A stretch of DNA of 64,000 nucleotides from an uncultured Photobacterium sp. (GCF_947502415.1 NZ_CANMZV010000021.1:1-64000); one strand, 5' to 3'; shown: positions 28,234 through 36,572, numbered from the stretch's first letter. The notes: generated by a model from the sequence alone, not told the origin. A program made the numbers and translations.

Positions 28234-29463
28234 TTAGTGCAAAATTCGCGCTCGGATCGTACCGTCGATGACTTTCAGTTTTGATAGTGCCTCTTCGGCT
28301 CGTTCGGTCTCGACATCAATAACGACGTAACCGATCTTCGGACCCGTCTGTAGGAATTGAGCGGCGATATTAATCCCTTCAGAAGCAAAAATCGTAGTGA
28401 TTTGGTTCAGGATCCCCGGGCGGTTTTCATGGATATGGAGCAGGCGAGAACACTCGCGGTGCTCTGGCAGTGATACTTCCGGGAAACCGACGGCTGACAG
28501 GGTTGAGCCGTTGTCCGAATACTTCACTAGCTTGCCAGCGACTTCTACCCCGATGTTTTCCTGGGCTTCCTGAGTTGAACCGCCTATATGCGGCGTTAAC
28601 AGGACATTATCAAATTTCGTCAGTGGTGAGGTGAATGGGTCGTTATTGGTCTTTGGCTCGACTGGGAAGACATCAACAGCAGCTCCCGCTAGGTGTTTGC
28701 TTTCCAGTGCGCTGCATAGGGAGTCAATTTCGACCACGGTACCGCGGGCGGCATTGATAAAGATGGCTCCCGGTTTCATGCGGGCAAATTCTTCGGCGCC
28801 CATCATGTTTTGGGTGTCCGGTGTTTCCGGAACATGCAGGCTGATCACATCACATTTGTTTAATAGCTCGGTCATTGAACGAACTTGGGTGGCATTACCG
28901 AGCGATAGCTTGTTCTCGATATCATAGAAATAGACTTTCATACCGAGGTTTTCGGCTAGGATCCCCAGCTGGGTACCAATGTGACCATAACCGATGATAC
29001 CGAGACGCTTACCGCGCGCTTCGAAAGAGTGATTTGCAGATTTTTGCCACTCACCACGGTGAGCTTTGGCGTTCTTTTCCGGAATACCACGCAGTAATAG
29101 CAGGATTTCACCTAATACTAGTTCGGCAACACTACGGGTATTGGAGAACGGGGCGTTGAAGACTGGAATACCACGCTTGGTTGCTGCATCAAGGTCAACT
29201 TGGTTGGTACCGATACAGAAGCAGCCAACGGCAGTGAGTTTCTTCGCGGCATCAAAGACCTCTTCAGTTAGCTGGGTACGGGATCGGATACCGATGAAGT
29301 GGGCGTCTTTGGCTGCTTCCAGCAGTTCGTCACCTGACAGGGAGCCCTTGTGGTATTCAATATTGGTGTAACCGGCTTGCTGTAAAACTTCAATTGAAGA
29401 AGGGTGAAGGCCTTCTAATAAGAGAATTTTAATCTTTTCTTTATCCAGTGAAACTTTAGCCAT
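28234..29463 (-). CDS. serA: D-3-phosphoglycerate dehydrogenase
   Basis: First step of serine synthesis, NAD-dependent oxidation of 3-phosphoglycerate. 409 residues (E. coli 410). N-terminal KIKILLLEGLHPSSIEVL, Rossmann motif GIIGYGHIGTQLGILAENLG, catalytic NAARGTVVEID and LLTPHIGGSTQEAQENIG (His/Glu pair), and a C-terminal ACT domain (HENRPGILNQITTIFASEG) that confers serine feedback control. The ribosome-binding site GGATGAG precedes the ATG. rpiA lies upstream on the same strand but behind its own terminator. Confidence 0.97.
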   Translation of the reverse strand: MAKVSLDKEKIKILLLEGLHPSSIEVLQQAGYTNIEYHKGSLSGDELLEAAKDAHFIGIRSRTQLTEEVFDAAKKLTAVGCFCIGTNQVDLDAATKRGIPVFNAPFSNTRSVAELVLGEILLLLRGIPEKNAKAHRGEWQKSANHSFEARGKRLGIIGYGHIGTQLGILAENLGMKVYFYDIENKLSLGNATQVRSMTELLNKCDVISLHVPETPDTQNMMGAEEFARMKPGAIFINAARGTVVEIDSLCSALESKHLAGAAVDVFPVEPKTNNDPFTSPLTKFDNVLLTPHIGGSTQEAQENIGVEVAGKLVKYSDNGSTLSAVGFPEVSLPEHRECSRLLHIHENRPGILNQITTIFASEGINIAAQFLQTGPKIGYVVIDVETERAEEALSKLKVIDGTIRARILH

Positions 29464-29652
29464 TGGTTCTCATCCTTAAAAACATGAATATGGCGATCTG
29501 GCGGATAAACCCGTAGGACTGACAGGAAAGAGTAAGCATGGATATTTTCCTGCATGCCGCCTGAGATCGCTAACTCAAACGATTGCTACATGCTGAATAT
29601 TAAAGTAACAAAAAATATCCGCGTTGGGTAAGAATATTACGAAACAGCCAAG

Positions 29653-29679
29653 AAAAAACGGCATAAATTATGCCGTTTT
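29653..29679 (-). terminator. rho-independent terminator after rpiA
   Basis: AAAACGGCATAA (29655-29666) and TTATGCCGTTTT (29668-29679) form a stem CGGCAT/ATGCCG with an A/T loop. On the minus strand it is followed by six T (29653-29658). It lies between rpiA and the serA promoter region. Confidence 0.88.
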
Positions 29680-29692
29680 GTAATCAAATAAC

Positions 29693-29727
29693 ATAAATAA
29701 GTACAGCTTAGGAGCTAACTTATTTAT
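29693..29727 (-). repeat. inverted repeat overlapping the rpiA stop codon
   Basis: ATAAATAAGT (29693-29702) pairs perfectly with ACTTATTTAT (29718-29727), with an inner AGCT/AGCT pair. The outer arm covers the rpiA stop (29724-29726). It precedes the canonical terminator and could be an extra 3'-end structure. Confidence 0.6.
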
Positions 29728-30383
29728 TTTTCAAACTTTTTAACGCCTTCTGGGGAACCCATCAGCAGAACGTCGGCCCCGCGGTGGGCAAACAGGCCGA
29801 CAGTGACTACACCTGGCAGGGCGTTGATTTTGTCTTCCAGTTCTTTTGCGTTGGTAATTTCCATGTCGTGGACATCCAGGATCACATTGCCGTTATCGGT
29901 AACGATTCCTTCGCGGTACACTGGATCGCCGCCAAGTTTTACTAGTTCACGGCCGATGAAAGAGCGTGCCATCGGAATAACTTCTACTGGTAGTGGGTAC
30001 TTACCCAGCACGTCAACCTGCTTGGTATCATCAACGATACATATAAAACGTTTGGCGATTGCCGCGACAATTTTTTCACGGGTTAGTGCTGCGCCGCCGC
30101 CTTTGATCATGTCGAACTCGCCGTTGATTTCGTCAGCACCGTCAACGTATACATCCAGGTTGGAGACTTCGTTTGCATCCAGAACCGGGATACCGATTTT
30201 TTCCAGGCGTTCAGTCGAGGCAATCGAGCTAGATACAGCACCTTTGATTTCTTCTTTACGGGTTTCTAGAGCGTCGATGAAGTGATTGACGGTTGAGCCG
30301 GTGCCCACACCTACAATGCTGCCTTTTTTTATGTAGTCCAGTGCAGCCCAGCCGGCAGCTTTTTTCATTTCATCTTGTGTCAT
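29724..30383 (-). CDS. rpiA: ribose-5-phosphate isomerase A
   Basis: Interconverts ribose 5-phosphate and ribulose 5-phosphate; with tkt in this window it covers much of the non-oxidative pentose phosphate pathway. 219 residues, equal to E. coli. Active-site segments [43 protein letters not shown] (split motif with catalytic Asp and Glu) and PVEVIPMA are intact. The ribosome-binding site GGAGAAAGG is close to consensus. Order serA-rpiA next to argP is as in E. coli. Confidence 0.97.
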   Translation of the reverse strand: MTQDEMKKAAGWAALDYIKKGSIVGVGTGSTVNHFIDALETRKEEIKGAVSSSIASTERLEKIGIPVLDANEVSNLDVYVDGADEINGEFDMIKGGGAALTREKIVAAIAKRFICIVDDTKQVDVLGKYPLPVEVIPMARSFIGRELVKLGGDPVYREGIVTDNGNVILDVHDMEITNAKELEDKINALPGVVTVGLFAHRGADVLLMGSPEGVKKFEK

Positions 30384-30565
30384 GCCTTTCTCCTAGTGAT
30401 GACAAACGTTACGCGGAGCGCTGATTATAGCTAACTGGCTCCCTGTACGTCAGGTCAATTATTTGATCGAGATCTCTGTTTTCAGTTTGGTCGTGATCAG
30501 AAAAGAGAAAATACAAGAAGTAATGTTGTTCGACACTTACAGGCAAGAGAAAGGCGCGGCAGCAC

Positions 30566-31168
30566 TTACCAGGTAAAGTGATAAGAAGGTGTCAGAATTT
30601 CCGGTAAGGGAACATCCCAGGTTTCAAAGGGCAGGTTGTCGACTTGCTGGCAGTCGTGGGCCAGTCCCAGCGGTTGCGGGCCGAGCCGTTCATTGTGCCA
30701 GCGGTTCAGAGTCCGATCGTAGTAGCCGCCTCCCATGCCCAGCCGTTGACCGGTACAGTCAAAAGCGACCAGCGGGGTGCAAACCAGATCGAGCTCGCTG
30801 ACCGGTTTTACCTGGCGAATATCCAGAGCCGGTTCCCGGATTTGGTACTTGTTCTGTGTCATGCGTGTGTCAGGCGTATAGTGCAGGAAAAGCAAGTGGC
30901 CTTTGCTGAACGGATGCAGAACCGGTAGGTAAACCGATTTGTCATGCTGCCATAGCCAGTCGATGAGTGGTTGGGTATCTATTTCTCCATCATTAGAGAG
31001 ATACAGAGCAATGTGCTGGGCGCCAAGCACACAGGGCAATTGCTGAAAGCGGATCAGGAGTTCCTGGGCGTCATGCTCTTGTTGTTCCGGGCTGAGTGCG
31101 CGGCGGCGCTGACGGATCTGTTGACGAATATGTTGTCGAGAAGCCAAGGGTTGAACAGCTGATCTCAT
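30566..31168 (-). CDS. fau: 5-formyltetrahydrofolate cyclo-ligase
   Basis: Converts 5-formyltetrahydrofolate to 5,10-methenyl-THF with ATP. 200 residues (E. coli YgfA 182). N-terminal RQHIRQQIRQRRRALSPEQQ, and the C-terminal signature FDCTGQRLGMGGGYYDRTL. It is downstream of 6S RNA on the same strand, the zapA-ssrS-fau arrangement conserved in gammaproteobacteria, so it may be co-transcribed with 6S RNA. The exact start is not certain; the first ATG has no strong ribosome-binding site. Confidence 0.94.
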   Translation of the reverse strand: MRSAVQPLASRQHIRQQIRQRRRALSPEQQEHDAQELLIRFQQLPCVLGAQHIALYLSNDGEIDTQPLIDWLWQHDKSVYLPVLHPFSKGHLLFLHYTPDTRMTQNKYQIREPALDIRQVKPVSELDLVCTPLVAFDCTGQRLGMGGGYYDRTLNRWHNERLGPQPLGLAHDCQQVDNLPFETWDVPLPEILTPSYHFTW

Positions 31169-31304
31169 AGGTCATCCAATGACAGAGTTTGTTCGATTAT
31201 AGAGTATTGATTATAGAGTATTGCAAGAAGCGAGTATCGGATGGAGGTGGTGCTAGGATCTTGATAGTTCGATTTTTGTAACAGATAGAACTAATAAAGA
31301 TAGA

Positions 31305-31487
31305 AGGTATGCCCCAAGGTGCCGTTGCGAATTGTGGCCCTTGAACCAGACGTTCAAGGTGGATCAGCAACATTAACCGTAGGCTTCTCAGTACGAGCTG
31401 AGCATGCTCAATAGCTAATAACAGCCAATCCTGGGTATTTGCTTATCGGCTCGGGGACGTTAATTCACTGACGTACACCCCAGGGTC
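31305..31487 (-). ncRNA. ssrS: 6S RNA
   Basis: Regulator that sequesters sigma-70 RNA polymerase. On the minus strand the closing stem forms from CCCTGGGGTGT (ending at 31485) and GCACCTTGGGG near 31312-31322, eleven consecutive pairs counting G-U. Internal hallmarks are GAGCATGCTC, GAGAAGCCT, and the CCTTGAAC...GTTCAAGG hairpin. The 183-base length and the position between zapA and fau agree with the family. Ends are approximate to a few bases; the 5' end is set by the promoter, the 3' end by the closing stem. Confidence 0.93.
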
Positions 31488-31492
31488 AATTC

Positions 31493-31520
31493 ATTATCAA
31501 CGCTTTGGTTGATTTTGCAA
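31493..31520 (-). promoter_or_regulatory. sigma-70 promoter of 6S RNA inside the end of zapA
   Basis: -35 TTGCAA (31515-31520), 16-base spacer, -10 GATAAT (31493-31498). The -10 overlaps the zapA stop codon (TGA at 31497-31499), and the predicted start is the A just before CCCTGG of 6S RNA. Confidence 0.75.
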
Positions 31521-31799
31521 TGCTTTATCCAAACTTTCTGCTAATTCGCTGATTCGATTGGATAAATTTGAATCATTGCCTCGTTGTTCTTTGCGTTCTT
31601 TATGCAATTCGTTACAAATATTCAGGCCAGTAAACATTAGCAGCTGCTCGGCATTGCTAATGTTAGTGCGTTCCGACAAGTCTTTCAGACGCTGGTCGAA
31701 ATCCTGTGCCGCTTCACGCAGTGCCTCTTCCTGACCAACTGGACAGTTTACCTTTAGGGTACGGCCCAATACTTGAATTTCAACAGCCTGAGTACTCAT
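31497..31799 (-). CDS. zapA: cell division protein ZapA
   Basis: FtsZ-ring crosslinking protein. 100 residues (E. coli 109). N-terminal VEIQVLGRTLKVNCPVGQE, then LREAAQDFDQRLKDL, NAEQLLMFTGLNICNELH, and a C-terminal coiled-coil-like helix. The ribosome-binding site is weak. It is immediately upstream of 6S RNA, whose promoter lies in the last codons. ygfB is divergent upstream. Confidence 0.95.
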   Translation of the reverse strand: MSTQAVEIQVLGRTLKVNCPVGQEEALREAAQDFDQRLKDLSERTNISNAEQLLMFTGLNICNELHKERKEQRGNDSNLSNRISELAESLDKALQNQPKR

Positions 31800-32145
31800 A
31801 AACTTTTTATCTTGCTCCGTGCCAGATTATTAATTTGGCATTCCGCTTGCGATACGCGATTGGTGGCTAAATATAGAAAAAGCCTTTTCAACATGCAAGC
31901 TTGCTTATCACGCTTTGCGGTGAATGCTGGCTGACTAATCAGATCTTGACCATATTGATACAAACAACGGCCCGTCAAAAGGCAGTGTTTGCCATTGCCG
32001 CTGTATTGTCACTGCAGCTGAATTTTTATGTTTGGGATTATCAGGCGATTAGCCTGTTCTCAACCTAAGTGATAGCATAACATAGTTATACTCAAGAGGT
32101 TACTTGAGTATAAATTGGCACCAATGAAATTAAGGTTAAGAGCCC
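31800..32145. other. zapA-ygfB divergent intergenic region (346 bases)
   Basis: No gene supported. A 60-codon open frame on the minus strand (31796-31978) has no family resemblance or ribosome-binding site. The only clear structure is the palindrome at 32087-32112. Confidence 0.6.
32087..32112. promoter_or_regulatory. perfect 10+10 inverted repeat in the ygfB promoter region
   Basis: TATACTCAAG (32087-32096), 6-base spacer AGGTTA, CTTGAGTATA (32103-32112). It lies 33 bases before the ygfB ATG; both arms contain TATA-like hexamers that could be -10 elements. It looks like an operator, but no known regulator is recognised. Confidence 0.55.
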
Positions 32146-32793
32146 ATGAGCGAAGTGAAATTACCCGCGTATGACGCTGTGGATGCAGCATTGAAAGAAC
32201 ACGGCCTAGCGGTATCTCCGTCAGAGCTTCACGGCCTGCTGAGTGGTATGGTTTGTGGCGGTCTGGCCGTTGACGGTGAAAACTGGGTCGGTCCGGTCAG
32301 TGACTACGCCAATGAAGGCGAGCCTTTAACCGATGGTGCAAAAGCTATTGTTCGAACTGTTTTTGATGTCGCCGCTGATGAGTTAGGGCAACTGGCTCAA
32401 ACCTTGTTCAGTTCGACGGCAGCAGAGCTTGCCGATGCGGAATTCAATGTTTCCTTGTTGTTGCCGGCAGATAATGCCGATTTGATGCTGCGTGCTGAAG
32501 CATTGAGCGAGTGGACAACAAACTTTATTTCAGGCCTGGGTTTGATGGGGGTGGAAAAAGCCAAACTATCGCCGGATGTGACCGAGGCCGTATCTGTGCT
32601 GGAAGAAATATCTCAGCTAGGAATTGATGAAGACGAGGATATGGCAGAGCAGGCACAGTTATTCAAAAATGTGGTTGCCTATGTACCTGAGTGCGTTCTG
32701 ACTTGCCTGGTTGAATTGAGCCAGCGCCCTGGTGCGGTCGAGGAGCCGGCTGTTCCGGGCCTTGGTCAGGATAAGAAGCCAACTCTGCATTAA
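32146..32793 (+). CDS. ygfB: UPF0149 family protein YgfB
   Basis: 215 residues (E. coli 192). Family start LHGLLSGMVCGG is visible at residues 28-39, with acidic helices and YVPECVLTCLVELS near the end. The last ~20 residues (GAVEEPAVPGLGQDKKPTLH) are an extension beyond the E. coli form. Function not settled; in Pseudomonas a homologue modulates AlpA-dependent antitermination. It is followed by ubiH after 22 bases; the pepP gene often found between them is missing here. Confidence 0.92.
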   Translation: MSEVKLPAYDAVDAALKEHGLAVSPSELHGLLSGMVCGGLAVDGENWVGPVSDYANEGEPLTDGAKAIVRTVFDVAADELGQLAQTLFSSTAAELADAEFNVSLLLPADNADLMLRAEALSEWTTNFISGLGLMGVEKAKLSPDVTEAVSVLEEISQLGIDEDEDMAEQAQLFKNVVAYVPECVLTCLVELSQRPGAVEEPAVPGLGQDKKPTLH

Positions 32794-32815
32794 AAACTAA
32801 CGGTAGGGAGTGGAT

Positions 32816-34003
32816 GTGAAGCAGTATGATGTTGTCATTGCCGGTGGGGCAATGGCGGGCGCGACACTGGCGGTAGCCCTTAATAACCTCAGCGGTGGTC
32901 GCTTGAAGGTTGCGGTGGTAGAAGCTGTTGCGCCCAAGCTCGATCAGCACCCGGGTTATGATGCCCGGAGTATTGCTCTGTCTCTAGGATCGGCTAACTT
33001 ATTGCAGGATATCGGTATTTGGCCGCAGGTGGCAGAACTTGCTACGCCGATTTCCCATATTCATGTCTCGGATCAGGGGCATGCCGGTATTGCCCATATT
33101 GATGCCGGTGAGCAGGGTGTTGATGCTTTGGGATATGTCGTTGAGTTGGCTGATGTGGGTACCTTGCTTCACAAGCAGCTTAATGATCTTGAGCAGGTTG
33201 ACTTGCTTTGCCCGGCGATGATCACTGACATCTTGCGTAGCCAGGAAGCCGTTACCTTGACGTTGGAGCAGGGCGGTTCGATCAGCGGTAAGCTGCTGGT
33301 TACTGCTGATGGTGCTCTGTCGGGATGTTGTGACAGGTTGGGGATCGGCCGTAGTGAGTATGATTTCGGCCAAGTTGCTGTGATTGCCAATATTACAACG
33401 GCTGAAGTTCATAAGGGACGTGCGTTTGAGCGCTTCACACCTTACGGCCCGGTTGCTTTGCTGCCCATGTCGGAAGGCCGTAGCTCGCTGGTCTGGTGTA
33501 TTCAGCCGGAAGAGCAGCAAAAAGTGCTGAGCTGGAGTGATGAACAGTTCTTGGCCGAGTTGCAAAAGGCTTTTGGCTGGCGTCTCGGACAATTGGTGAA
33601 AACCGGCTCACGCTGTGCTTATCCGCTACTCCTTCGCCAGGCCCAGCGGATCACCTCCCACCGGGTGACGGTGGTCGGCAATGCCGCCCAAACCTTGCAC
33701 CCGATAGCCGGTCAGGGGTTCAATCTTGGGTTGCGTGATGTTATGACACTTGCTGAGGAAGTTGTGCGCGGGGTGGAAACTGGAGAGGATCCGGGCAGTA
33801 CATCGGTTTTAAGCCGTTACCGCCAGCGCCGTGCGCCGGATCGCGAAGCGACGGTAGGCATGACATCAGGTCTGGTCGGACTGTTTGCCAACTGCAGCTT
33901 GCCGCTGGTGGTTGGCCGCAATACCGGACTGTTGGTGATGAGCCTTTTTGATACATTAAAAGCACCGCTGATACGGCGGGCAATGGGACAGGTAGAAAGA
34001 TAA
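32816..34003 (+). CDS. ubiH: 2-octaprenyl-6-methoxyphenyl hydroxylase
   Basis: FAD-dependent monooxygenase of ubiquinone synthesis. GTG at 32816 is chosen because GGGAG lies 5 bases before it; a GTG six bases upstream overlaps that site. This gives 395 residues (E. coli 392). FAD-binding VVIAGGAMAGATLAVAL at the N-terminus, GYDARSIALS, VTADGALSGCC (DG motif), and GNAAQTLHPIAGQGFNLGLRD (GD-like motif with Asn in place of the usual Asp). UbiH and UbiI are paralogues; it is the first, as in other genomes. ubiI starts 2 bases after its stop. Confidence 0.94.
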   Translation: MKQYDVVIAGGAMAGATLAVALNNLSGGRLKVAVVEAVAPKLDQHPGYDARSIALSLGSANLLQDIGIWPQVAELATPISHIHVSDQGHAGIAHIDAGEQGVDALGYVVELADVGTLLHKQLNDLEQVDLLCPAMITDILRSQEAVTLTLEQGGSISGKLLVTADGALSGCCDRLGIGRSEYDFGQVAVIANITTAEVHKGRAFERFTPYGPVALLPMSEGRSSLVWCIQPEEQQKVLSWSDEQFLAELQKAFGWRLGQLVKTGSRCAYPLLLRQAQRITSHRVTVVGNAAQTLHPIAGQGFNLGLRDVMTLAEEVVRGVETGEDPGSTSVLSRYRQRRAPDREATVGMTSGLVGLFANCSLPLVVGRNTGLLVMSLFDTLKAPLIRRAMGQVER

Positions 34004-34005
34004 TA

Positions 34006-35214
34006 ATGATGCAAAGTGTTGATGTTGCCATTATCGGCGGCGGCATGGTGGGGTTAGCCCTGGCTGCGGCGCTTGCCGATACCGAGCTGCGTGTTGCTGT
34101 AATTGAAGGCAAGTTGCCTGAGCCTGAACTGGCACCATTGCCGGATTTGCGTGTCTCGGCTCTGAGCCGAGCCAGTGAGCGTATATTGCGCCGTGTCGGA
34201 GCCTGGCCTGGAATTGAATCGCGTCGCCTGAGCCCATACGGAAAAATGCAGGTTTGGGAGCAGGACAGCTTCGCCAGTATCGAATTTGATGCGGCACGCC
34301 TGGCTCAGCCGAATTTGGGACATATTGTCGAAAATCGGGTGATCCAGCTGGCTTTGCTGGAGCGGATCCAGCAATTGCCTAATGTGACGTTGCTGGCACC
34401 GGAACACTGTCAGAACATTGCCTTTGGTGAGAGTGAAGCCTGGCTGAGTCTGGCATCAGGCAAGAGCCTGACCGCCAAGCTGGTAGTTGGTGCTGATGGT
34501 GCGAATTCCTGGCTCCGTAGCCAATTGGATATCCCGTTGACTCATTGGGACTACGGCCACAGTGCGGTAGTTGCCAATATTCGTTGCAGCGAAGTTCATG
34601 CAGAGACAGCCCGTCAGATATTTCGCCCGAAGGGGCCTTTGGCTTTTCTGCCGTTACCGGAAAAAGATTTGTGCTCGATTGTCTGGTCACTGCCGCCGCT
34701 TGAAGCTGAGCATCTTTGTGACTTGAGCGACGAGGAGTTTAACAAGGTACTGACTGCCGCGTTTGATCATCGACTTGGCCTTTGCAAAGTGGAAGGTGCT
34801 CGTCAGGCATTTCCGCTGAGGATGCGTTATGCCCGTGATTTTGTGCGTGAGCGTGTTGCTTTGGTGGGAGATGCCGCCCATACCATCCACCCACTGGCGG
34901 GTCAGGGGGTAAATTTGGGACTGCTTGACGCTGCCAGCCTGGCACAGGAATTAAAGGCCCTGTGGCAACAAGAGCAAGACATTGGCAAGAAGGCAAACCT
35001 GCGCAATTACGAGCGTTGGCGTAAAGCGGAAGCGGCCAAGATGATCACGACAATGCAGGCATTTCGTGATTTGTTTGACGGTAGCAGCCCGGCGAAAAAA
35101 TTGGTGCGTGATATTGGTATGTTTATTGCCGATAAGGCTCCTGGCGTGAAAGATGAATTTATGCGCCGTGCCCTGGGTCTGACCGGTGACTTACCGGATC
35201 TGGCTAAGCCATAA
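34006..35214 (+). CDS. ubiI: 2-octaprenylphenol hydroxylase (VisC)
   Basis: FAD-dependent C5-hydroxylase of ubiquinone synthesis. 402 residues (E. coli 400). FAD motif VAIIGGGMVGLALAAAL, the DLRVSALSRASERILRRVGAW segment, VVGADGANSWLR, and ALVGDAAHTIHPLAGQGVNLG. It directly follows ubiH in a two-gene unit and precedes a terminator. Two consecutive ATG codons open the frame; either could be used. Confidence 0.95.
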   Translation: MMQSVDVAIIGGGMVGLALAAALADTELRVAVIEGKLPEPELAPLPDLRVSALSRASERILRRVGAWPGIESRRLSPYGKMQVWEQDSFASIEFDAARLAQPNLGHIVENRVIQLALLERIQQLPNVTLLAPEHCQNIAFGESEAWLSLASGKSLTAKLVVGADGANSWLRSQLDIPLTHWDYGHSAVVANIRCSEVHAETARQIFRPKGPLAFLPLPEKDLCSIVWSLPPLEAEHLCDLSDEEFNKVLTAAFDHRLGLCKVEGARQAFPLRMRYARDFVRERVALVGDAAHTIHPLAGQGVNLGLLDAASLAQELKALWQQEQDIGKKANLRNYERWRKAEAAKMITTMQAFRDLFDGSSPAKKLVRDIGMFIADKAPGVKDEFMRRALGLTGDLPDLAKP

Positions 35215-35242
35215 GTTGTGTGAGCTGTAACTTTAGAGTTAG

Positions 35243-35270
35243 AAACCGTCTCTCAGGAGGCGGTTTTTTT
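35243..35270 (+). terminator. rho-independent terminator after ubiI
   Basis: AAACCGTCTC (35243-35252), loop TCAG, GAGGCGGTTT (35257-35266) with G-U pairs, then T to 35270. In the remaining gap to gcvH a hairpin TAGTCC-GAT-GGACTA (35344-35358) is visible. I see no glycine riboswitch. Confidence 0.85.
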
Positions 35271-35468
35271 ATGGGTCATTAATTTATAGGGATTATTTGA
35301 TCACACTTTGATTTTTTTCACCTACAGTAAATAACAGGAAAACTAGTCCGATGGACTAAATTATGATCGCAGCCATGTCAGTTTGAGGAGCTGTACCTGT
35401 GTTTTATTCTCTGCATTTATCTCTATGAACGTTAGGTGATAGGCAGGTTTTCATAAGGAAGTTTCACC

Positions 35469-35861
35469 ATGAGCTATATTCCCTCTGAGTTGAAGTATAC
35501 CAATACCCATGAGTGGGTACGTCCTGAAGGTGGTGGTGTGTTTACCGTCGGTCTTACTGATCATGCCCAGTCGTTACTGGGAGATATGGTTTTTGTTGAT
35601 TTGCCTGAGCTGGATGCGGCAACGGAAGCAGGAGAGGACTGCGCCATTGCTGAATCAGTTAAAGCTGCATCGGATGTCTATGCGCCGCTGACAGGGCTTG
35701 TGGTTGCGGTTAATGAGGATTTGGAAAACTCCCCAGAACTGCTCAATAGCGATCCATATGGTGATGGGTGGTTATTTCAGATCAAGGTGGAGGATGAAAG
35801 TGAATTTGCGGATTTACTTGATGCGGATAACTACCTCGATCTGGTTGATGAATCAGAGTAG
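35469..35861 (+). CDS. gcvH: glycine cleavage system H protein
   Basis: Lipoyl carrier of the glycine cleavage complex. 130 residues (E. coli 129). THEWVRPEG near the start, [16 protein letters not shown], and the lipoylation site Lys65 in [10 protein letters not shown]-terminal [11 protein letters not shown] is intact. Ribosome-binding site AAGGAAG. The usual partners gcvT and gcvP are not adjacent or anywhere in this window; they may be elsewhere, or the H protein may serve lipoyl-relay needs. A hairpin follows. Confidence 0.96.
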   Translation: MSYIPSELKYTNTHEWVRPEGGGVFTVGLTDHAQSLLGDMVFVDLPELDAATEAGEDCAIAESVKAASDVYAPLTGLVVAVNEDLENSPELLNSDPYGDGWLFQIKVEDESEFADLLDADNYLDLVDESE

Positions 35862-35875
35862 CCAGTGAAAAAAGC

Positions 35876-35900
35876 AAAGCCCACAACAATAGTGGGCTTT
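35876..35900 (+). terminator. hairpin after gcvH
   Basis: AAAGCCCAC (35876-35884), 7-base loop, GTGGGCTTT (35892-35900). The T tract is only the stem end, so it is a moderate terminator; it would also act on the convergent small gene at 35929-36132. Confidence 0.75.
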
Positions 35901-35928
35901 GGTTAGTAGAAAAAGAATTTTACTGACG

Positions 35929-36132
35929 TTACGTGAATTCTTTGAGGCGTTTTATTTCTCGGTTAATTTCATTCACTGTCTGAAAATGTCGTTGCTGAGC
36001 TTTGACTGGCACAAGCAACATTCCGTTGTTGAATTCATAGCCTCCTCGGCCATCAATGTAGATCCTTCCACTAAATAAACGGCTTACATGCTTTGCGATT
36101 AATTGGGGCACGTAGCGTTTGAACATGCGCAT
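35929..36132 (-). CDS. small basic conserved-looking protein, unknown function
   Basis: 67 residues with a high share of Arg and Lys (MRMFKRYVPQLIAKHVSRLF, then GRIYIDGRGGYEFNNGMLLV, and a final helix VNEINREIKRLKEF). An AAGG ribosome-binding site lies 10 bases before the ATG. The composition is that of a folded protein and it resembles short hypothetical proteins I associate with vibrios, but I cannot name a family. No membrane segment, signal peptide or metal motif. It is convergent with gcvH and ends near its hairpin. Confidence 0.6.
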   Translation of the reverse strand: MRMFKRYVPQLIAKHVSRLFSGRIYIDGRGGYEFNNGMLLVPVKAQQRHFQTVNEINREIKRLKEFT

Positions 36133-36572
36133 ATTTTGTCAGCCTTGTCTAAGTTTCGAACGGGGCGATTGTAAGGTAAACACTGTGAAAGTTTTGTGAC
36201 TATTCCAGCATAATATCGATGTTAAATTTAACTGAGTGGTTTATTTTTTGTTGTCTTCTGAAATCAACAGAATAATGCTCTGTTAATTCCATCTTTAAAA
36301 TAATAAATATGAATTAAAAATTATTCTCGTCAATGTGATTGAAGCGAATTATTAATTGATAATTATGACGTTATCTTCACTTTTTCAGTAATGGCGCGGT
36401 TATTAGTTTGGACGGGTATCGCTTTTTTACTGCTTTTTTATGAACTGGATTTTTTTGTTATCGGGTTATATCAGAGTTTTATTCTGAATTTACTCTCTGG
36501 TCTGAGTTGTTCCTATCTCCGCTCTTTTTTCTACCTCTTTACATTTTTCTGTCTTAGATCAAAAAAAGTTTT
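36133..36572. other. AT-rich intergenic region upstream of the DUF134 gene
   Basis: About 440 bases, markedly richer in A and T than the surroundings, with short inverted repeats such as AACAGA-N7-TCTGTT near 36263-36281. A 65-codon open frame at 36391-36588 is hydrophobic and Phe/Leu-rich, as expected from T-rich sequence, and overlaps the operator; I do not call it a gene. It probably holds promoters for the two divergent neighbours. Confidence 0.55.

Noticed and set aside
31796..31978. 60-codon minus-strand frame upstream of zapA
   Set aside because: Low-complexity composition, overlaps the zapA start region, no family resemblance and no start signal.
35271..35468. Glycine riboswitch ahead of gcvH
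   Set aside because: A leader of about 200 bases with a hairpin is present, but I could not find the conserved glycine-aptamer core, and a single small hairpin is not enough.
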